Source: JANMOK01 sp031415055 (GTDB lineage: Bacteria; Pseudomonadota; Alphaproteobacteria; Rhodobacterales; Rhodobacteraceae). From it: 64,000 nt of DNA. A program made the translations under genes and the position numbers. The DNA lies in assembly GCA_031415055.1 (NCBI GenBank), contig JANOQZ010000016.1, positions 76,217 through 140,216 on the forward strand, given 5' to 3'. Under the pieces are notes generated by a model, which was given only the letters and a program-made list of their open reading frames with translations, was not told the DNA's origin and made no database searches. Position 1 is the stretch's first letter, and the number at the start of each line of letters is the position of its first letter. Below, piece by piece: positions 43,062 to 51,193 of the stretch.

Positions 43062-43076
43062 TTCAAGGAGACCGCC

Positions 43077-43310
43077 ATGCAATACAACGTTCACACCGCG
43101 AAAAGCCAGCTTTCGAAGTTGATCGAAGAAGCCATGGCCGGCGAAGATGTGGTGATCGCTAAAAACGAGAAGCCAATGGTGCGCTTAGTGCCAGTCGAGC
43201 GCAAACCGTTTCTATTTGGGACAATGGCGGACAAACTAAAAGGACCGTTACCCGATTTCCTGGAGCCAATGTCAGAGGAAGAGCTGTTGGATTGGGAGGG
43301 CCGTGATTGA
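43077..43310 (+). CDS. Phd/YefM-type antitoxin
   Basis: The 77-residue protein has MQYNVHTAKSQLSKLIEEAMAGEDVVIAKNEKPMVRLVP, the usual Phd/YefM DNA-binding N-terminus, and an acidic tail (PMSEEELLDWEGRD) that would wrap the toxin. AAGGAG lies seven bases before ATG 43077. Its last codons overlap the PIN toxin start by four bases. It is expected to neutralise the toxin and repress the operon. Confidence 0.88.
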   Translation: MQYNVHTAKSQLSKLIEEAMAGEDVVIAKNEKPMVRLVPVERKPFLFGTMADKLKGPLPDFLEPMSEEELLDWEGRD

Positions 43311-43693
43311 CGTCATTGTTACTGGACACCCACGCTTGGGCCTGGGCAGTCAAGGGACACAGGCCACTTTCTGCTTTGACGCTTCAAGCAATAGACATCG
43401 CAGAAACGATCTACGTTAGTCCAATATCGTTTTACGAAATTAGCCAAAAAGTTCGACTCGGAAAATGGCCGGAAATGGCGCCATTCGTTTCAAATCTCGA
43501 ATTTGAAATGGAACTGCAGGGTTCATCAATTGCGCCACTAACGCCAACGATTGCATCATTGGCCGGTCGGCTCGACTGGCCGCACCGCGACCCTTTCGAC
43601 CGTATGTTGGCGGCGACAGCTTTGACGATGGGATTGATCCTGATTTCTGCCGACACGGTTTTCGACGGATTGCCAATGCGTCGTGTCTGGTAA
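43307..43693 (+). CDS. PIN-domain (VapC-like) toxin
   Basis: The 128-residue protein starts with TTG at 43307, overlapping the antitoxin stop. LLLDTHAWAWAVKG holds the first acidic residue, SPISFYEISQKVRLGKW the second (Glu), and DWPHRDPFDRMLAATALTMGLILISAD the third and fourth, a complete PIN-domain set. It resembles VapC of the 'type II toxin-antitoxin PIN' group paired with Phd. The predicted activity is RNA cleavage. Confidence 0.88.
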   Translation: MTSLLLDTHAWAWAVKGHRPLSALTLQAIDIAETIYVSPISFYEISQKVRLGKWPEMAPFVSNLEFEMELQGSSIAPLTPTIASLAGRLDWPHRDPFDRMLAATALTMGLILISADTVFDGLPMRRVW

Positions 43694-44323
43694 CTACCCC
43701 GCCGACTTCACAAACGCCGCAATCAACCCCGCATCCTTCACCCCCGGCGATGTTTCCACCCCCGACGATACATCCACCTGATTTGCCCCGGTCAGCCGCA
43801 CCGCCTCGCGCACGTTGCCAGCCGTCAAGCCACCCGCCAGCATCCAAGGCGATGCCCAGCGGCGACCGGCAATAAGCCGCCAATCGAAGGGAACCCCGTT
43901 GCCACCCGGCAGCACCGCCCCCGGCACCGCCTTGGCGTCGATTAACAACTGGTCGGCAACACGACTGTATTCCGCGATCAACGGCAAATCAGCCTCGCCA
44001 GCAATCGAGATGACCTTCATTAGCGGCAAACCGAATTTCGCTTTCACCGCAGCCACACGCGCAACACTTTCAGAGCCGTGAAGTTGCAGCATGTCGACGG
44101 GAATGACATCCAGCATCTGCTCCAACAAAGCGTCGGGCGCATCGACGACCAGCGCCACCTTTGCAATCCCCGGCGGCACCGTTAACGCCAGCTCCGCCGC
44201 CCGGGCGATTTCCACGAATCGCGGTGATTTCGGAAAGAAATTGAAGCCTATGTAGGCAGCCCCCGCCGCAACTGCCGCAGCGATTGTCGCCTCCGTGCTC
44301 AGCCCACAAATTTTGACGCGCAT
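43694..44323 (-). CDS. trpF: phosphoribosylanthranilate isomerase
   Basis: The 209-residue enzyme has the catalytic Cys in VKICGLSTE near residue 6, GFNFFPKSPR with the conserved loop, DMLQLHGSES and the catalytic Asp region LLIDAKAVPGAVLPGGNGVPFDW. It performs the isomerase step of tryptophan synthesis. The stop abuts the toxin gene on the other strand. It lies five bases from the LapA gene upstream. Confidence 0.96.
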   Translation of the reverse strand: MRVKICGLSTEATIAAAVAAGAAYIGFNFFPKSPRFVEIARAAELALTVPPGIAKVALVVDAPDALLEQMLDVIPVDMLQLHGSESVARVAAVKAKFGLPLMKVISIAGEADLPLIAEYSRVADQLLIDAKAVPGAVLPGGNGVPFDWRLIAGRRWASPWMLAGGLTAGNVREAVRLTGANQVDVSSGVETSPGVKDAGLIAAFVKSAG

Positions 44324-44328
44324 GAAAC

Positions 44329-44661
44329 CTAGTCCAAAAACGCCAGATCGTCGTCAGCCTGCCCGCTTTTTTTCTTCAAATCCGCAACTTGCCGCAACAA
44401 TGCATCCGCCTCGCGCCGCTTCTGACTGGCGGTTTTGCGGTGTTTGTGTTCGCGGATATATTCCAGAACATAACCAATCAGCAGCCCCAGCATGACAGCC
44501 GCCAAAATCACCACGAACAATGGCAGGTTGACGGACACCGGTAAGATCGTCGCCAGCGACCCCGGCAACAAATTCAGAGTCACCATCGAGGAATTGGCCA
44601 AGCACAGCACAATGACCGCCAACATCAATAGGCCGAGAATCACGAAACGAATTTGACGCAT
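44329..44661 (-). CDS. LapA/DUF1049 membrane protein
   Basis: From ATG 44661 the 110-residue protein has two helices: residues 5-25 and about 41-63 (LPLFVVILAAVMLGLLIGYVLE), followed by a charged, coiled-coil-prone tail. This is the LapA domain. In other bacteria LapA works with LapB in lipopolysaccharide assembly control. No lapB lies in the window. Confidence 0.85.
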   Translation of the reverse strand: MRQIRFVILGLLMLAVIVLCLANSSMVTLNLLPGSLATILPVSVNLPLFVVILAAVMLGLLIGYVLEYIREHKHRKTASQKRREADALLRQVADLKKKSGQADDDLAFLD

Positions 44662-44686
44662 AGGACTTCCTGCCAATGTGGCGCGG

Positions 44687-44968
44687 TCAGCCCTTGTTCA
44701 GGCGTGCCCGCAATAATTTACCGGTCTTAAAGAACGGCACGTGTTTCTGGTCAACCTTAACTTGGTCGCCAGTGCGCGGATTTCGGCCCGCGCGGGCATC
44801 GCGTTTTTTGATCGAGAACGCGCCAAAGCCGCGCAGTTCGACCCGATTGCCACCAGCCATGGCCGATATGATCTCGTCAAAAATGGTGCCGACAATCCGC
44901 TCGACGTCGCGCTGATACAGATGCGGATTATCGTCGGCAATTTTTTGCACCAGCTCTGACTTGATCAT
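44687..44968 (-). CDS. ihfB: integration host factor subunit beta
   Basis: From ATG 44968 the 93-residue protein has KSELVQKIADDNPHLYQRDVERIV, the IHF helical dimer region, and GFGAFSIKKRDARAGRNPRTG, the beta-arm with the Pro that kinks DNA. It bends DNA at specific sites. It follows rpsA on the same strand, the common order in Alphaproteobacteria. A 290-base gap with its own promoter room and the rpsA terminator separates them. Confidence 0.95.
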   Translation of the reverse strand: MIKSELVQKIADDNPHLYQRDVERIVGTIFDEIISAMAGGNRVELRGFGAFSIKKRDARAGRNPRTGDQVKVDQKHVPFFKTGKLLRARLNKG

Positions 44969-45255
44969 TGCAGTAACCTTTGTCCCTAAGTCGCCCTCTT
45001 TGATCCGGGGCTGTCGCAAGCGCGCATACTGGCAGGATTCATTTCATGTGGGAATAGAGCCGTTGCACCCTTGGCTTGGAAAATGCGGAATTTATGCTGG
45101 AAGATTCAAGGATATTGCTGAAAAACGGAAACATTCCAGATACTTCGCAGATCTTAGGATGTCGACGGTCGCAGGAAACCAATGAACTGATTCGGGACCC
45201 TGAAACGCAAAACGGCACCACAGGGGTGCCGTTTCACTTTCTAACGAGCTTTGGC
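44969..45255. other. intergenic region between rpsA and ihfB
   Basis: This 287-base gap holds the rpsA terminator at 45210-45234. The rest, upstream of ihfB, shows no gene. It probably contains the ihfB promoter. Short open frames exist but lack start signals. Confidence 0.5.
45210..45234 (-). terminator. rho-independent terminator of rpsA
   Basis: AAACGGCACC (45210-45219) pairs with GGTGCCGTTT (45225-45234) around a five-base loop. On the minus strand the stem is followed by TTGCGTTT. It lies 21 bases after the rpsA stop. Confidence 0.85.
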
Positions 45256-46935
45256 TTACTTCTTGCTTTTCAGCGCCGCGCCCAGAATGTCGCCCAAAGA
45301 CGCGCCTGAATCGGAAGACCCGTATTGCTCAACGGCTTCCTTCTCTTCCGCTATCTCGCGTGCTTTGATCGACAGGCCCAGTTTGTGGTTGGCCTTGTCG
45401 ATATTGGTCACGCGGGCATCAACCTTGTCGCCAATGTTGAAACGTTCCGGGCGTTGTTCGCCACGATCACGCGACAGGTCGGACCGGCGGATGAAAGACT
45501 TCATGCCATCGTGTTCAACCTCAATGCCGCCATCCTCGATTTTCGAAACAACCACGGTGATGACGTCACCGCGTTTGACCGAGTCGGTCGATTCGGCAAA
45601 CTTGTCGCCTTCAAGACCCTTGATCGACAGCGAGATACGCTCCTTCTCGACATCCACATCGGTAACAACCGCTTTCACAATATCACCCTTGGCGAAATCC
45701 TTGATCGCCTCTTCGCCCGATTTTTTCCAATCGAGGTCCGACAAGTGAACCATGCCGTCAATATCGCCGTTCAGGCCAACAAACAGACCAAATTCGGTGA
45801 TGTTTTTGACTTCACCTTCCACAATCGTGCCAGTCGGATGGTCGGCAGCAAAGGTTTCCCACGGGTTGCCTTGCGTCTGTTTCAGGCCCAGCGACACGCG
45901 ACGTTTGGCAGTGTCGATTTCCAGAACCATGACTTCGACTTCCTGGCTGGTCGAAACGATTTTGCCCGGATGCACGTTTTTCTTGGTCCACGACATTTCG
46001 GAAACGTGCACCAGACCCTCGACGCCGGCCTCCAGTTCAACGAACGCGCCGTAATCGGTGATGTTGGTGACGCGGCCGGTATGCACCGATTCCAGCGGGA
46101 AGCGGGCTTCGACATCATCCCACGGGTCGGACTGAAGCTGTTTCATGCCCAACGAAATACGATGCGTGTCTTTGTTGATCTTGACGACCTGAACCTTGAC
46201 CGTCTCGCCAATCGCCAGAATTTCTGACGGATGGTTGACCCGACGCCACGCCATGTCGGTGACGTGCAACAGCCCGTCCACACCGCCCAGATCGACGAAA
46301 GCGCCGTATTCGGTGATGTTTTTCACCACACCATCAACCACATCGCCCTCGGTCAACTGACCGACGATTTCGGCGCGTTGTTCGGCGCGGCTTTCCTCAA
46401 GAATGGCGCGACGCGAAACAACGATATTGCCACGACGACGGTCCATTTTCAAAATCTGGAACGGCTGGATCATGTTCATCAGCGGGCCAGCATCGCGCAC
46501 GGGACGCACATCAACCTGTGATCCCGGCAAGAAGGCAACCGCGCCACCCAGATCCACCGTAAAGCCGCCTTTGACGCGACCAAAGATCGTGCCATCGACA
46601 CGCTCTTCTTTTTCATAGGCTTTTTCCAAGCGATCCCATGCCTCTTCGCGGCGGGCTTTTTCACGGCTGAGAACCGCTTCGCCGCGCACGTTTTCCACGC
46701 GATCAAGGAACACTTCGACTACATCACCAACGGCGATCTCGACGTTCTGGCCGGGGGCAGAGAATTCTTTTATATCGATGCGGCCTTCCATTTTATAGCC
46801 GATATCGATGATGGCCTGTCCGGCTTCGATTGCTAGAACCGTGCCTTTGACAACAGAACCTTCTTGTGGGGTAATCAGCTCGAACGTTTCGTTCAAAAGC
46901 TTTTCAAAATCTTCCATGCTTACGGAAGCAGCCAT
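45256..46935 (-). CDS. rpsA: 30S ribosomal protein S1
   Basis: The 559-residue protein has six S1 RNA-binding repeats. Repeat landmarks are EYGAFVDLGGVDGLLHVTDM, DYGAFVELEAGVEGLVHVSEMSWT and EFGLFVGLNGDIDGMVHLSDLDW. The acidic N-terminal (residues 1-17) starts near the platform-binding segment. It helps mRNA load on the ribosome. Gene order with ihfB downstream is standard; cmk, normally just upstream, lies about 4.3 kb away here. Confidence 0.97.
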   Translation of the reverse strand: MAASVSMEDFEKLLNETFELITPQEGSVVKGTVLAIEAGQAIIDIGYKMEGRIDIKEFSAPGQNVEIAVGDVVEVFLDRVENVRGEAVLSREKARREEAWDRLEKAYEKEERVDGTIFGRVKGGFTVDLGGAVAFLPGSQVDVRPVRDAGPLMNMIQPFQILKMDRRRGNIVVSRRAILEESRAEQRAEIVGQLTEGDVVDGVVKNITEYGAFVDLGGVDGLLHVTDMAWRRVNHPSEILAIGETVKVQVVKINKDTHRISLGMKQLQSDPWDDVEARFPLESVHTGRVTNITDYGAFVELEAGVEGLVHVSEMSWTKKNVHPGKIVSTSQEVEVMVLEIDTAKRRVSLGLKQTQGNPWETFAADHPTGTIVEGEVKNITEFGLFVGLNGDIDGMVHLSDLDWKKSGEEAIKDFAKGDIVKAVVTDVDVEKERISLSIKGLEGDKFAESTDSVKRGDVITVVVSKIEDGGIEVEHDGMKSFIRRSDLSRDRGEQRPERFNIGDKVDARVTNIDKANHKLGLSIKAREIAEEKEAVEQYGSSDSGASLGDILGAALKSKK

Positions 46936-47099
46936 GCGGTATCTCCAATTTCAAGTTACGGGCCAAGCGGTTGGTTCCGCCGGTCTTTGGGTTGATGGGG
47001 TCACGCCAAGGGCGCGACTGGGGGTCTATAGGCAATTGAGGTGGATCAAGCAAGCGAAGGTTGCGCTTGCACGTCGGCATACCGTCGCGCCGGTAGAGA

Positions 47100-47158
47100 T
47101 GGTCGCCTTCCCTTCGCCCCTTTGGGGAGAAGGTGGCGCGGAGCGCGCCGGATGAAGG
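47100..47158. repeat. intergenic palindromic repeat (REP-like)
   Basis: CCTTCGCCCCTTTGGGGAGAAGG forms an inner hairpin and CCTTC...GAAGGG ends of the element pair across it, with GCGCGGAGCGCGCC in the middle as a second stem. It belongs to the common class of intergenic palindromes of Alphaproteobacteria. It sits between rpsA and hicB, about 160 bases upstream of rpsA, and is the boundary of the inserted toxin-antitoxin block. Confidence 0.65.
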
Positions 47159-47194
47159 GTTTGGTCTGACAAGACACCGACTGACCAATCCGCC

Positions 47195-47590
47195 TCAAAC
47201 TCCGGTAATTTCCCGCCGCGCCAAAGCCGCCAGAAACGACGACCGGGTCATCTTGCGCCCGCGCGCCGTATCGTCAATCGCCCGCAGCAATCCTCGATCA
47301 AGCGAGATATTGGCTTTCACTTGCGTCCCATCCGGCGCGATATAGGGCAGAGCCATCAGTGTTGCCCCCTTGGCAAGTGCCTCCTGAACATAGGGCAACT
47401 TCCGCAGAACATCCAGAGGACGGGCGGGGGTTTCGGGCTGGTCCTCGAAATACAAATCCATCGCCTCGGCAGCCTTGCTAGGAATATCTTCCCAACGATC
47501 TGCGGCCGAAAAACAACCGGGCAAATCAGGGAAAGTCAGACCAAAAGCGCTGTCGCCTTCTTGATGGATGATTGCGGTGTAGTAGCGCAT
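47195..47590 (-). CDS. hicB: HicB-family antitoxin
   Basis: The 131-residue protein has YYTAIIHQEGDSAFGLTFPDLPGCFSAAD, the HicB partial RNase-H-like fold, and a C-terminal ribbon-helix-helix (VKANISLDRGLLRAIDDTARGRKMTRSSFLAALARREI). The C-terminal domain should bind the hicA promoter. It starts directly after the truncated hicA frame. The intact antitoxin next to a broken toxin is the notable feature. Confidence 0.9.
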   Translation of the reverse strand: MRYYTAIIHQEGDSAFGLTFPDLPGCFSAADRWEDIPSKAAEAMDLYFEDQPETPARPLDVLRKLPYVQEALAKGATLMALPYIAPDGTQVKANISLDRGLLRAIDDTARGRKMTRSSFLAALARREITGV

Positions 47591-47792
47591 TTCAATGCTC
47601 CTTGCCGATCAATCCGGCTTTTTGGTATATTGCGCGAGCCGTGCCAAGCGGCAGGTCTTACTTTGGGTGCGGGACAATCACGCTGACCGGCCCTTTGCGG
47701 TATTTGTGGTGTGAGCCCTTGATAGAAACCAATTCAAAACCCGCTTCAATCAAATCGCTGATAAGTTTCCGGCTTTCGCGCTTTATTTTCAA
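47591..47792 (-). pseudogene. hicA: hicA toxin gene with in-frame nonsense codon
   Basis: From a TTG at 47792 the frame reads RKLISDLIEAGFELVSIKGSHHKYRKGP..VIVPHPK, the HicA double-stranded-RNA-binding-like fold with the catalytic His in KGSHHKY. A TAA at 47660-47658 stops it at residue 44. The same frame then continues DLPLGTARAIYQKAGL to a second stop at 47591, just before hicB. That is the normal HicA C-terminus, so a single nonsense change (probably AAA to TAA) interrupts it. A truncated toxin is expected to be inactive. The TTG start is also weak. Confidence 0.8.
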
Positions 47793-47812
47793 CCAAGCCC
47801 GCCATTTCTGTG

Positions 47813-47866
47813 CATATATATGCGCATCTTGCATACTTCAAGCATAATTGAGCACATATATGCGCA
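47813..47866 (-). promoter_or_regulatory. hicAB operator direct repeats
   Basis: ATATATGCGCA occurs at 47816-47826 and again at 47856-47866, a centre-to-centre distance of 40 bases or about four helical turns. A further GCATA pair (47831-47835 and 47842-47846) lies between. The pattern fits binding of the HicB ribbon-helix-helix domain upstream of hicA. Confidence 0.6.
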
Positions 47867-48007
47867 AATTTGTTAAGATATTGGTACCGCCCTGCGGAGA
47901 ATCCAAAGCAGTACCGGCCCGATTTCCCACGATTCGGATCGGGCAAGTGAATTGCAGCGGGAACGCCAATCGCCGCGGGCAATTGCCGAAACTCGTCCCC
48001 TGCTCTC

Positions 48008-48038
48008 TTGACATTTGTAAGACGGTAAGACATCTTAC
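48008..48038 (+). promoter_or_regulatory. mazEF promoter with overlapping palindromic operator
   Basis: TTGACA (48008-48013) is a consensus -35 box; seventeen bases later CATCTT (48031-48036) is a weak -10. A palindrome GTAAGA-CA-TCTTAC (48025-48038) covers the -10, and another GTAAGA half-site lies at 48017-48022. The layout fits autoregulation by the MazE/MazF complex. Confidence 0.65.
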
Positions 48039-48055
48039 ATCCAGAGGATACCCAC

Positions 48056-48277
48056 ATGAACGCTATTTATTCCAAAGTCACCACAAAAAGCCAAACCGTT
48101 ATCCCGCGCGAAGTGCGCGAAATGCTGGGCATCGGCCCCGGTGACCGGCTTTTTTATCGCCTGACACCGCAGGGCGTGGTTATCGCCAAGGCCAAACCGT
48201 TGGCCAAAGACGACCCGTTCGCCGTTTTCACCGAATGGTCCAGCGAAGCCGACGAAGCGGCCTATGCCAACCTCTGA
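48056..48277 (+). CDS. mazE: AbrB/MazE-family antitoxin
   Basis: The 73-residue protein has KVTTKSQTVIPREVREMLGIGPGDRLFYRLTPQGVVIAK, the SpoVT-AbrB DNA-binding fold, and an acidic tail (FTEWSSEADEAAYANL) for toxin binding. It starts 18 bases after a palindromic operator. It overlaps the MazF-like gene by 14 bases. It should neutralise the toxin and repress the operon. Confidence 0.88.
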   Translation: MNAIYSKVTTKSQTVIPREVREMLGIGPGDRLFYRLTPQGVVIAKAKPLAKDDPFAVFTEWSSEADEAAYANL

Positions 48278-48614
48278 AATCTTCGCACGGCAGTATGACA
48301 TTGTTGTCGTGCCATTCCCCTATGCCGACCAACTCGCTGAAAAACGCCGACCGGCCTTGGTGGTTTCGTCAGATGGCTTCAACCATACCAGCGGTCTGGT
48401 TTGGGTCGTGATGATAACATCGGCCACGGATGCACCTTGGGATGGCGACGTCCCAATCGCTGCCTCACAAGAAACCGGACTGCCCGCCCCATCGCTGATC
48501 CGAACCGCCAAGATTGCGACCATTGACGCCGCGCGCATCATCCGGGTTGCGGGCCATATCGGCGCGCCATCGGCAGCGGCAGTTCGGAAAAACCTCGACG
48601 GCGTCCTAGGCTGA
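48264..48614 (+). CDS. mazF: PemK/MazF-family toxin
   Basis: The 116-residue protein has QYDIVVVPFPYADQLAEKRRPALVVSSDGFN, the MazF N-terminal beta-barrel with the conserved Arg and Pro, and later VVMITSATDAPWDGDVPI and PSLIRTAKIATIDAARI, where the Thr/Ser-x-Arg region supports RNase activity. MazF toxins cut mRNA at short motifs. The start lies inside the antitoxin 3' end. It appears intact. Confidence 0.9.
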   Translation: MPTSEIFARQYDIVVVPFPYADQLAEKRRPALVVSSDGFNHTSGLVWVVMITSATDAPWDGDVPIAASQETGLPAPSLIRTAKIATIDAARIIRVAGHIGAPSAAAVRKNLDGVLG

Positions 48615-48631
48615 CGCCCGCTCCGCCGACC

Positions 48632-49969
48632 CTATTGCACCAGATGATATCGACCACGATAGAAGGCAACATCGACGTTGTCCGAGCATTGCCCGAAAGA
48701 CGTGTTACTGGTCAGCTTGATGTCGCCGCCCGCTTGGATCGAGGCCCCTTTGATGCCTTCAGCATTGGCTGCAATCGTGACGTCGCCAACCGCGATCATT
48801 TGCGAGCCATACAGGTTCAGACCGGACGCGAAATGGATCGACCCCGCCGTCAGAACCTGCGCCCCGCCACCTGCAGCGCAGTTGTCATTCGCGCCGATCG
48901 TTGAAGAGGAACTGCCGCTGACCGATGTGGTCGCCGTACTCGAAGTCGCGATTACCGCATTGCTGACGACGGAATTTGCACTGAAGCTGACTTTGCAGTT
49001 GGTTGTGACCACGACGTTAGTCACGACGCTGGCGTTGATATTGATGCCCGAACCGCCTGTGCAGTTCACCGAATAAACCCTGCCCGCAGTCAGCGACGTA
49101 GCCGCGTTGAACGTCGCCCGCGTCATGGCAATCGCGGCCAACGTGCGGTTAATATAGATAGGCTGCCCCGTGTAGGCCGGGTTCGCAAGCGCGGTAACGA
49201 TTTCGCCGACATGATCAACAATCTTCGGATCTAGGTTGTCCTCGCCCAGCGCGTCGGCAAGGCCGACGTTGGATGTCAGCCCCGATGCCGGAATTTGCAA
49301 CATATCTAGGTCGGGCATCGTCACCTTGACCCCGGCCTCGAAGCTGTTGTTCGAGCTGATTTTCACACCAGTCTCGCCATGCAGGCAGATACCGTCCACG
49401 AAGGCGTTGTTGCTGGAAACCTCCACTTGGCCGCGCGCGACCAGCCCGTCACGGATGCATCCCGGAACAAAGCGTTGCACGGTTGCCTGTGCGGCAACAT
49501 CCCAGCTGGTGATACCTGCCAACTTGATCAGAAATGTCGGTAGCGGGTTGTCGGTGGCACCGCTGCGACGCGCCGTGACGCGAAGCGTATCCTTGACTGT
49601 GGCATTGGTATTGATGATGCGGGTCGAACTGTTCCAGGAACCCGAGATCACATCAGCCGCCACAACTACGCCTTCGGGCATGTTCAGGTTGGCGATGCGG
49701 ATTGCTTCGGCGCGGGCGGCGGTGTCACTCGAATTCAGCAACTCGATGGCCCCCGACAGTGCAGCGACATCGGCCGTCGACTGCAGCATGCCCTGCACAC
49801 GCCAGGCATTGCCCACATCCACGGCAAGACCGCCAACGAGCAGGAATACAACTGTCCAGCCCATCGCCCAGATGGTGACGGAGCCGTCTTCATCGGCGGT
49901 AAAATGGTTTGGGGTGGTAGTGGTGGTGGTAGTGTTCGCGGTGGTGGTGTTGGTACAAAAGCGCATCAT
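48632..49969 (-). CDS. TadG-like pilus-assembly/extracellular protein
   Basis: From ATG 49969 (GGAG nine bases upstream) the 445-residue protein has a cytoplasmic start with a seven-Thr run, then one helix (VTIWAMGWTVVFLLVGGLAVDVGNA) and VQGMLQSTADVAALSGA, the TadE/TadG-like N-terminal motif. The C-terminal 250 residues are Asn/Ser/Thr-rich and beta-like (NNAFVDGICLHGE, SSNNSFEAG) with few charges, as in surface-exposed TadG proteins. No other tad genes are near, so it may be an orphan. It lies in the toxin-antitoxin block. Confidence 0.75.
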   Translation of the reverse strand: MMRFCTNTTTANTTTTTTTPNHFTADEDGSVTIWAMGWTVVFLLVGGLAVDVGNAWRVQGMLQSTADVAALSGAIELLNSSDTAARAEAIRIANLNMPEGVVVAADVISGSWNSSTRIINTNATVKDTLRVTARRSGATDNPLPTFLIKLAGITSWDVAAQATVQRFVPGCIRDGLVARGQVEVSSNNAFVDGICLHGETGVKISSNNSFEAGVKVTMPDLDMLQIPASGLTSNVGLADALGEDNLDPKIVDHVGEIVTALANPAYTGQPIYINRTLAAIAMTRATFNAATSLTAGRVYSVNCTGGSGININASVVTNVVVTTNCKVSFSANSVVSNAVIATSSTATTSVSGSSSSTIGANDNCAAGGGAQVLTAGSIHFASGLNLYGSQMIAVGDVTIAANAEGIKGASIQAGGDIKLTSNTSFGQCSDNVDVAFYRGRYHLVQ

Positions 49970-50407
49970 GATCGTTACTCCGGCTACAGGCTTCAAGTTC
50001 CCAAAAGATTGTGGCCCAAATGGGCAGAAAAGTTGTTCATATCTGGTTAATGTTGCGAAATCGGCAGAATTTCTCGCGCCGGACTTTACACTTGGTTACC
50101 GCGTCGGTCGGTTTTGTGCCGATGGCTGGCCGGACAAATCGGTCGTCCGCCTACCCGCTTCGCCCTAAGCCTTGCCGCGACGATTTCGAACAAATGACGT
50201 TTCGCAAGTGGCCAACTGAAACGTTTCAGGCCATCGCCAAACAATCAAAAACGAGGCACTTTTGTACCGAATCTCACGTCCATTGGGGCGTGCTTTCAAG
50301 CGCATCGGGCCCAGGCGCCAAACCGTAAATATTTGGTTAATTTGAAAATTTATATCATTTATTATCAATCACTAACGCGATCTGGCACGCGTGCCAGAAA
50401 GGCGATT
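49970..50407. other. gene-free gap with palindrome
   Basis: The 438 bases between the TadG-like gene and the SDR gene have no convincing gene. The part near 50330-50370 is very AT-rich and could hold the TadG-like gene promoter. A perfect 16-base palindrome lies at 50382-50397. This is unusually long for this compact region. Confidence 0.5.
50382..50397. repeat. perfect 16-bp palindrome
   Basis: CTGGCACGCGTGCCAG reads identically on both strands with no spacer. It lies 11 bases after the SDR gene stop. No T-run follows, so it is not an ordinary rho-independent terminator; it could be a protein-binding site or a rho-dependent end. Confidence 0.7.
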
Positions 50408-51184
50408 TCACGGCATCAACTGCCCGCCGTTGACTTCAATCACCTGTCCGATGATATATCCCGACAAAGCCACTGACGCCAAAAACAGATAGGCCCCCAC
50501 ACAATCCGCCGGCACCCCAACCCGGCCTTGAGGAATGGTGGCCAGCATCGCCGTCATCTGCGCGGGGCTGGAATAGCGTTGGTGAAACGGCGTGTCGATC
50601 ACGCCGGGTGCCACCGCATTGACCCTGATTCCAAAGGGGATAAGTTCCTTCGCCATGCCCTTGGTCACGTTCATTACAAACGATTTCGACGAGCCATACA
50701 ACCCCGCCCCGCCACCGGCCCCATTTCGCGCGGCGATTGACGTCGTGTTGATGATAAACCCACCGCCAGCCGCCTTCAGATGCGGGATAGCAGCGTTGCA
50801 GGCGACCAGAACCGACTTGGCGTTCAAATCCATGATCTCGTCATAATCAGCTTCGCTGGCCAGTTCATAAGCCACCCGCCGCACCATGCCACCGGCATTG
50901 TTGATCAGGCCATCCAGCTTGCCAAAGGCCTCAACCGCCTCGGCAACCGCACGTCGCGTCGCCTCCGGATCAGCAATATCGGCACGAATAAGATGCACCT
51001 TGCCGCCGGTTGCAACGATTTCATCAGCCAAGGTCTTTGCCGCTTCGGCGCTTGAATTGTAATGCAACCCCACCATCGCCCCCTGCGCGGCAAAGGCGCG
51101 GGCAAGTTCAGCGCCAATCCCGGTCGATGCACCGGTGATCAGAACGGCTTTTCCCTGCAGGTCAGGAATGATCAATTTGTTCAT
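50408..51184 (-). CDS. SDR-family oxidoreductase (FabG-like)
   Basis: The 258-residue protein has TGASTGIGAELA (cofactor binding), NNAGG, the catalytic Ser region INTTSIAARNG, and Y-x-x-x-K in YGSSKS (YGSSK). The end IEVNGGQLMP is typical of FabG-like reductases. An Asn replaces the Asp common in the 'DGG' end. It lies just after cmk on the same strand, within the block separating cmk from rpsA. Substrate is unknown. Confidence 0.85.
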   Translation of the reverse strand: MNKLIIPDLQGKAVLITGASTGIGAELARAFAAQGAMVGLHYNSSAEAAKTLADEIVATGGKVHLIRADIADPEATRRAVAEAVEAFGKLDGLINNAGGMVRRVAYELASEADYDEIMDLNAKSVLVACNAAIPHLKAAGGGFIINTTSIAARNGAGGGAGLYGSSKSFVMNVTKGMAKELIPFGIRVNAVAPGVIDTPFHQRYSSPAQMTAMLATIPQGRVGVPADCVGAYLFLASVALSGYIIGQVIEVNGGQLMP

Positions 51185-51193
51185 GCGCGGCCC

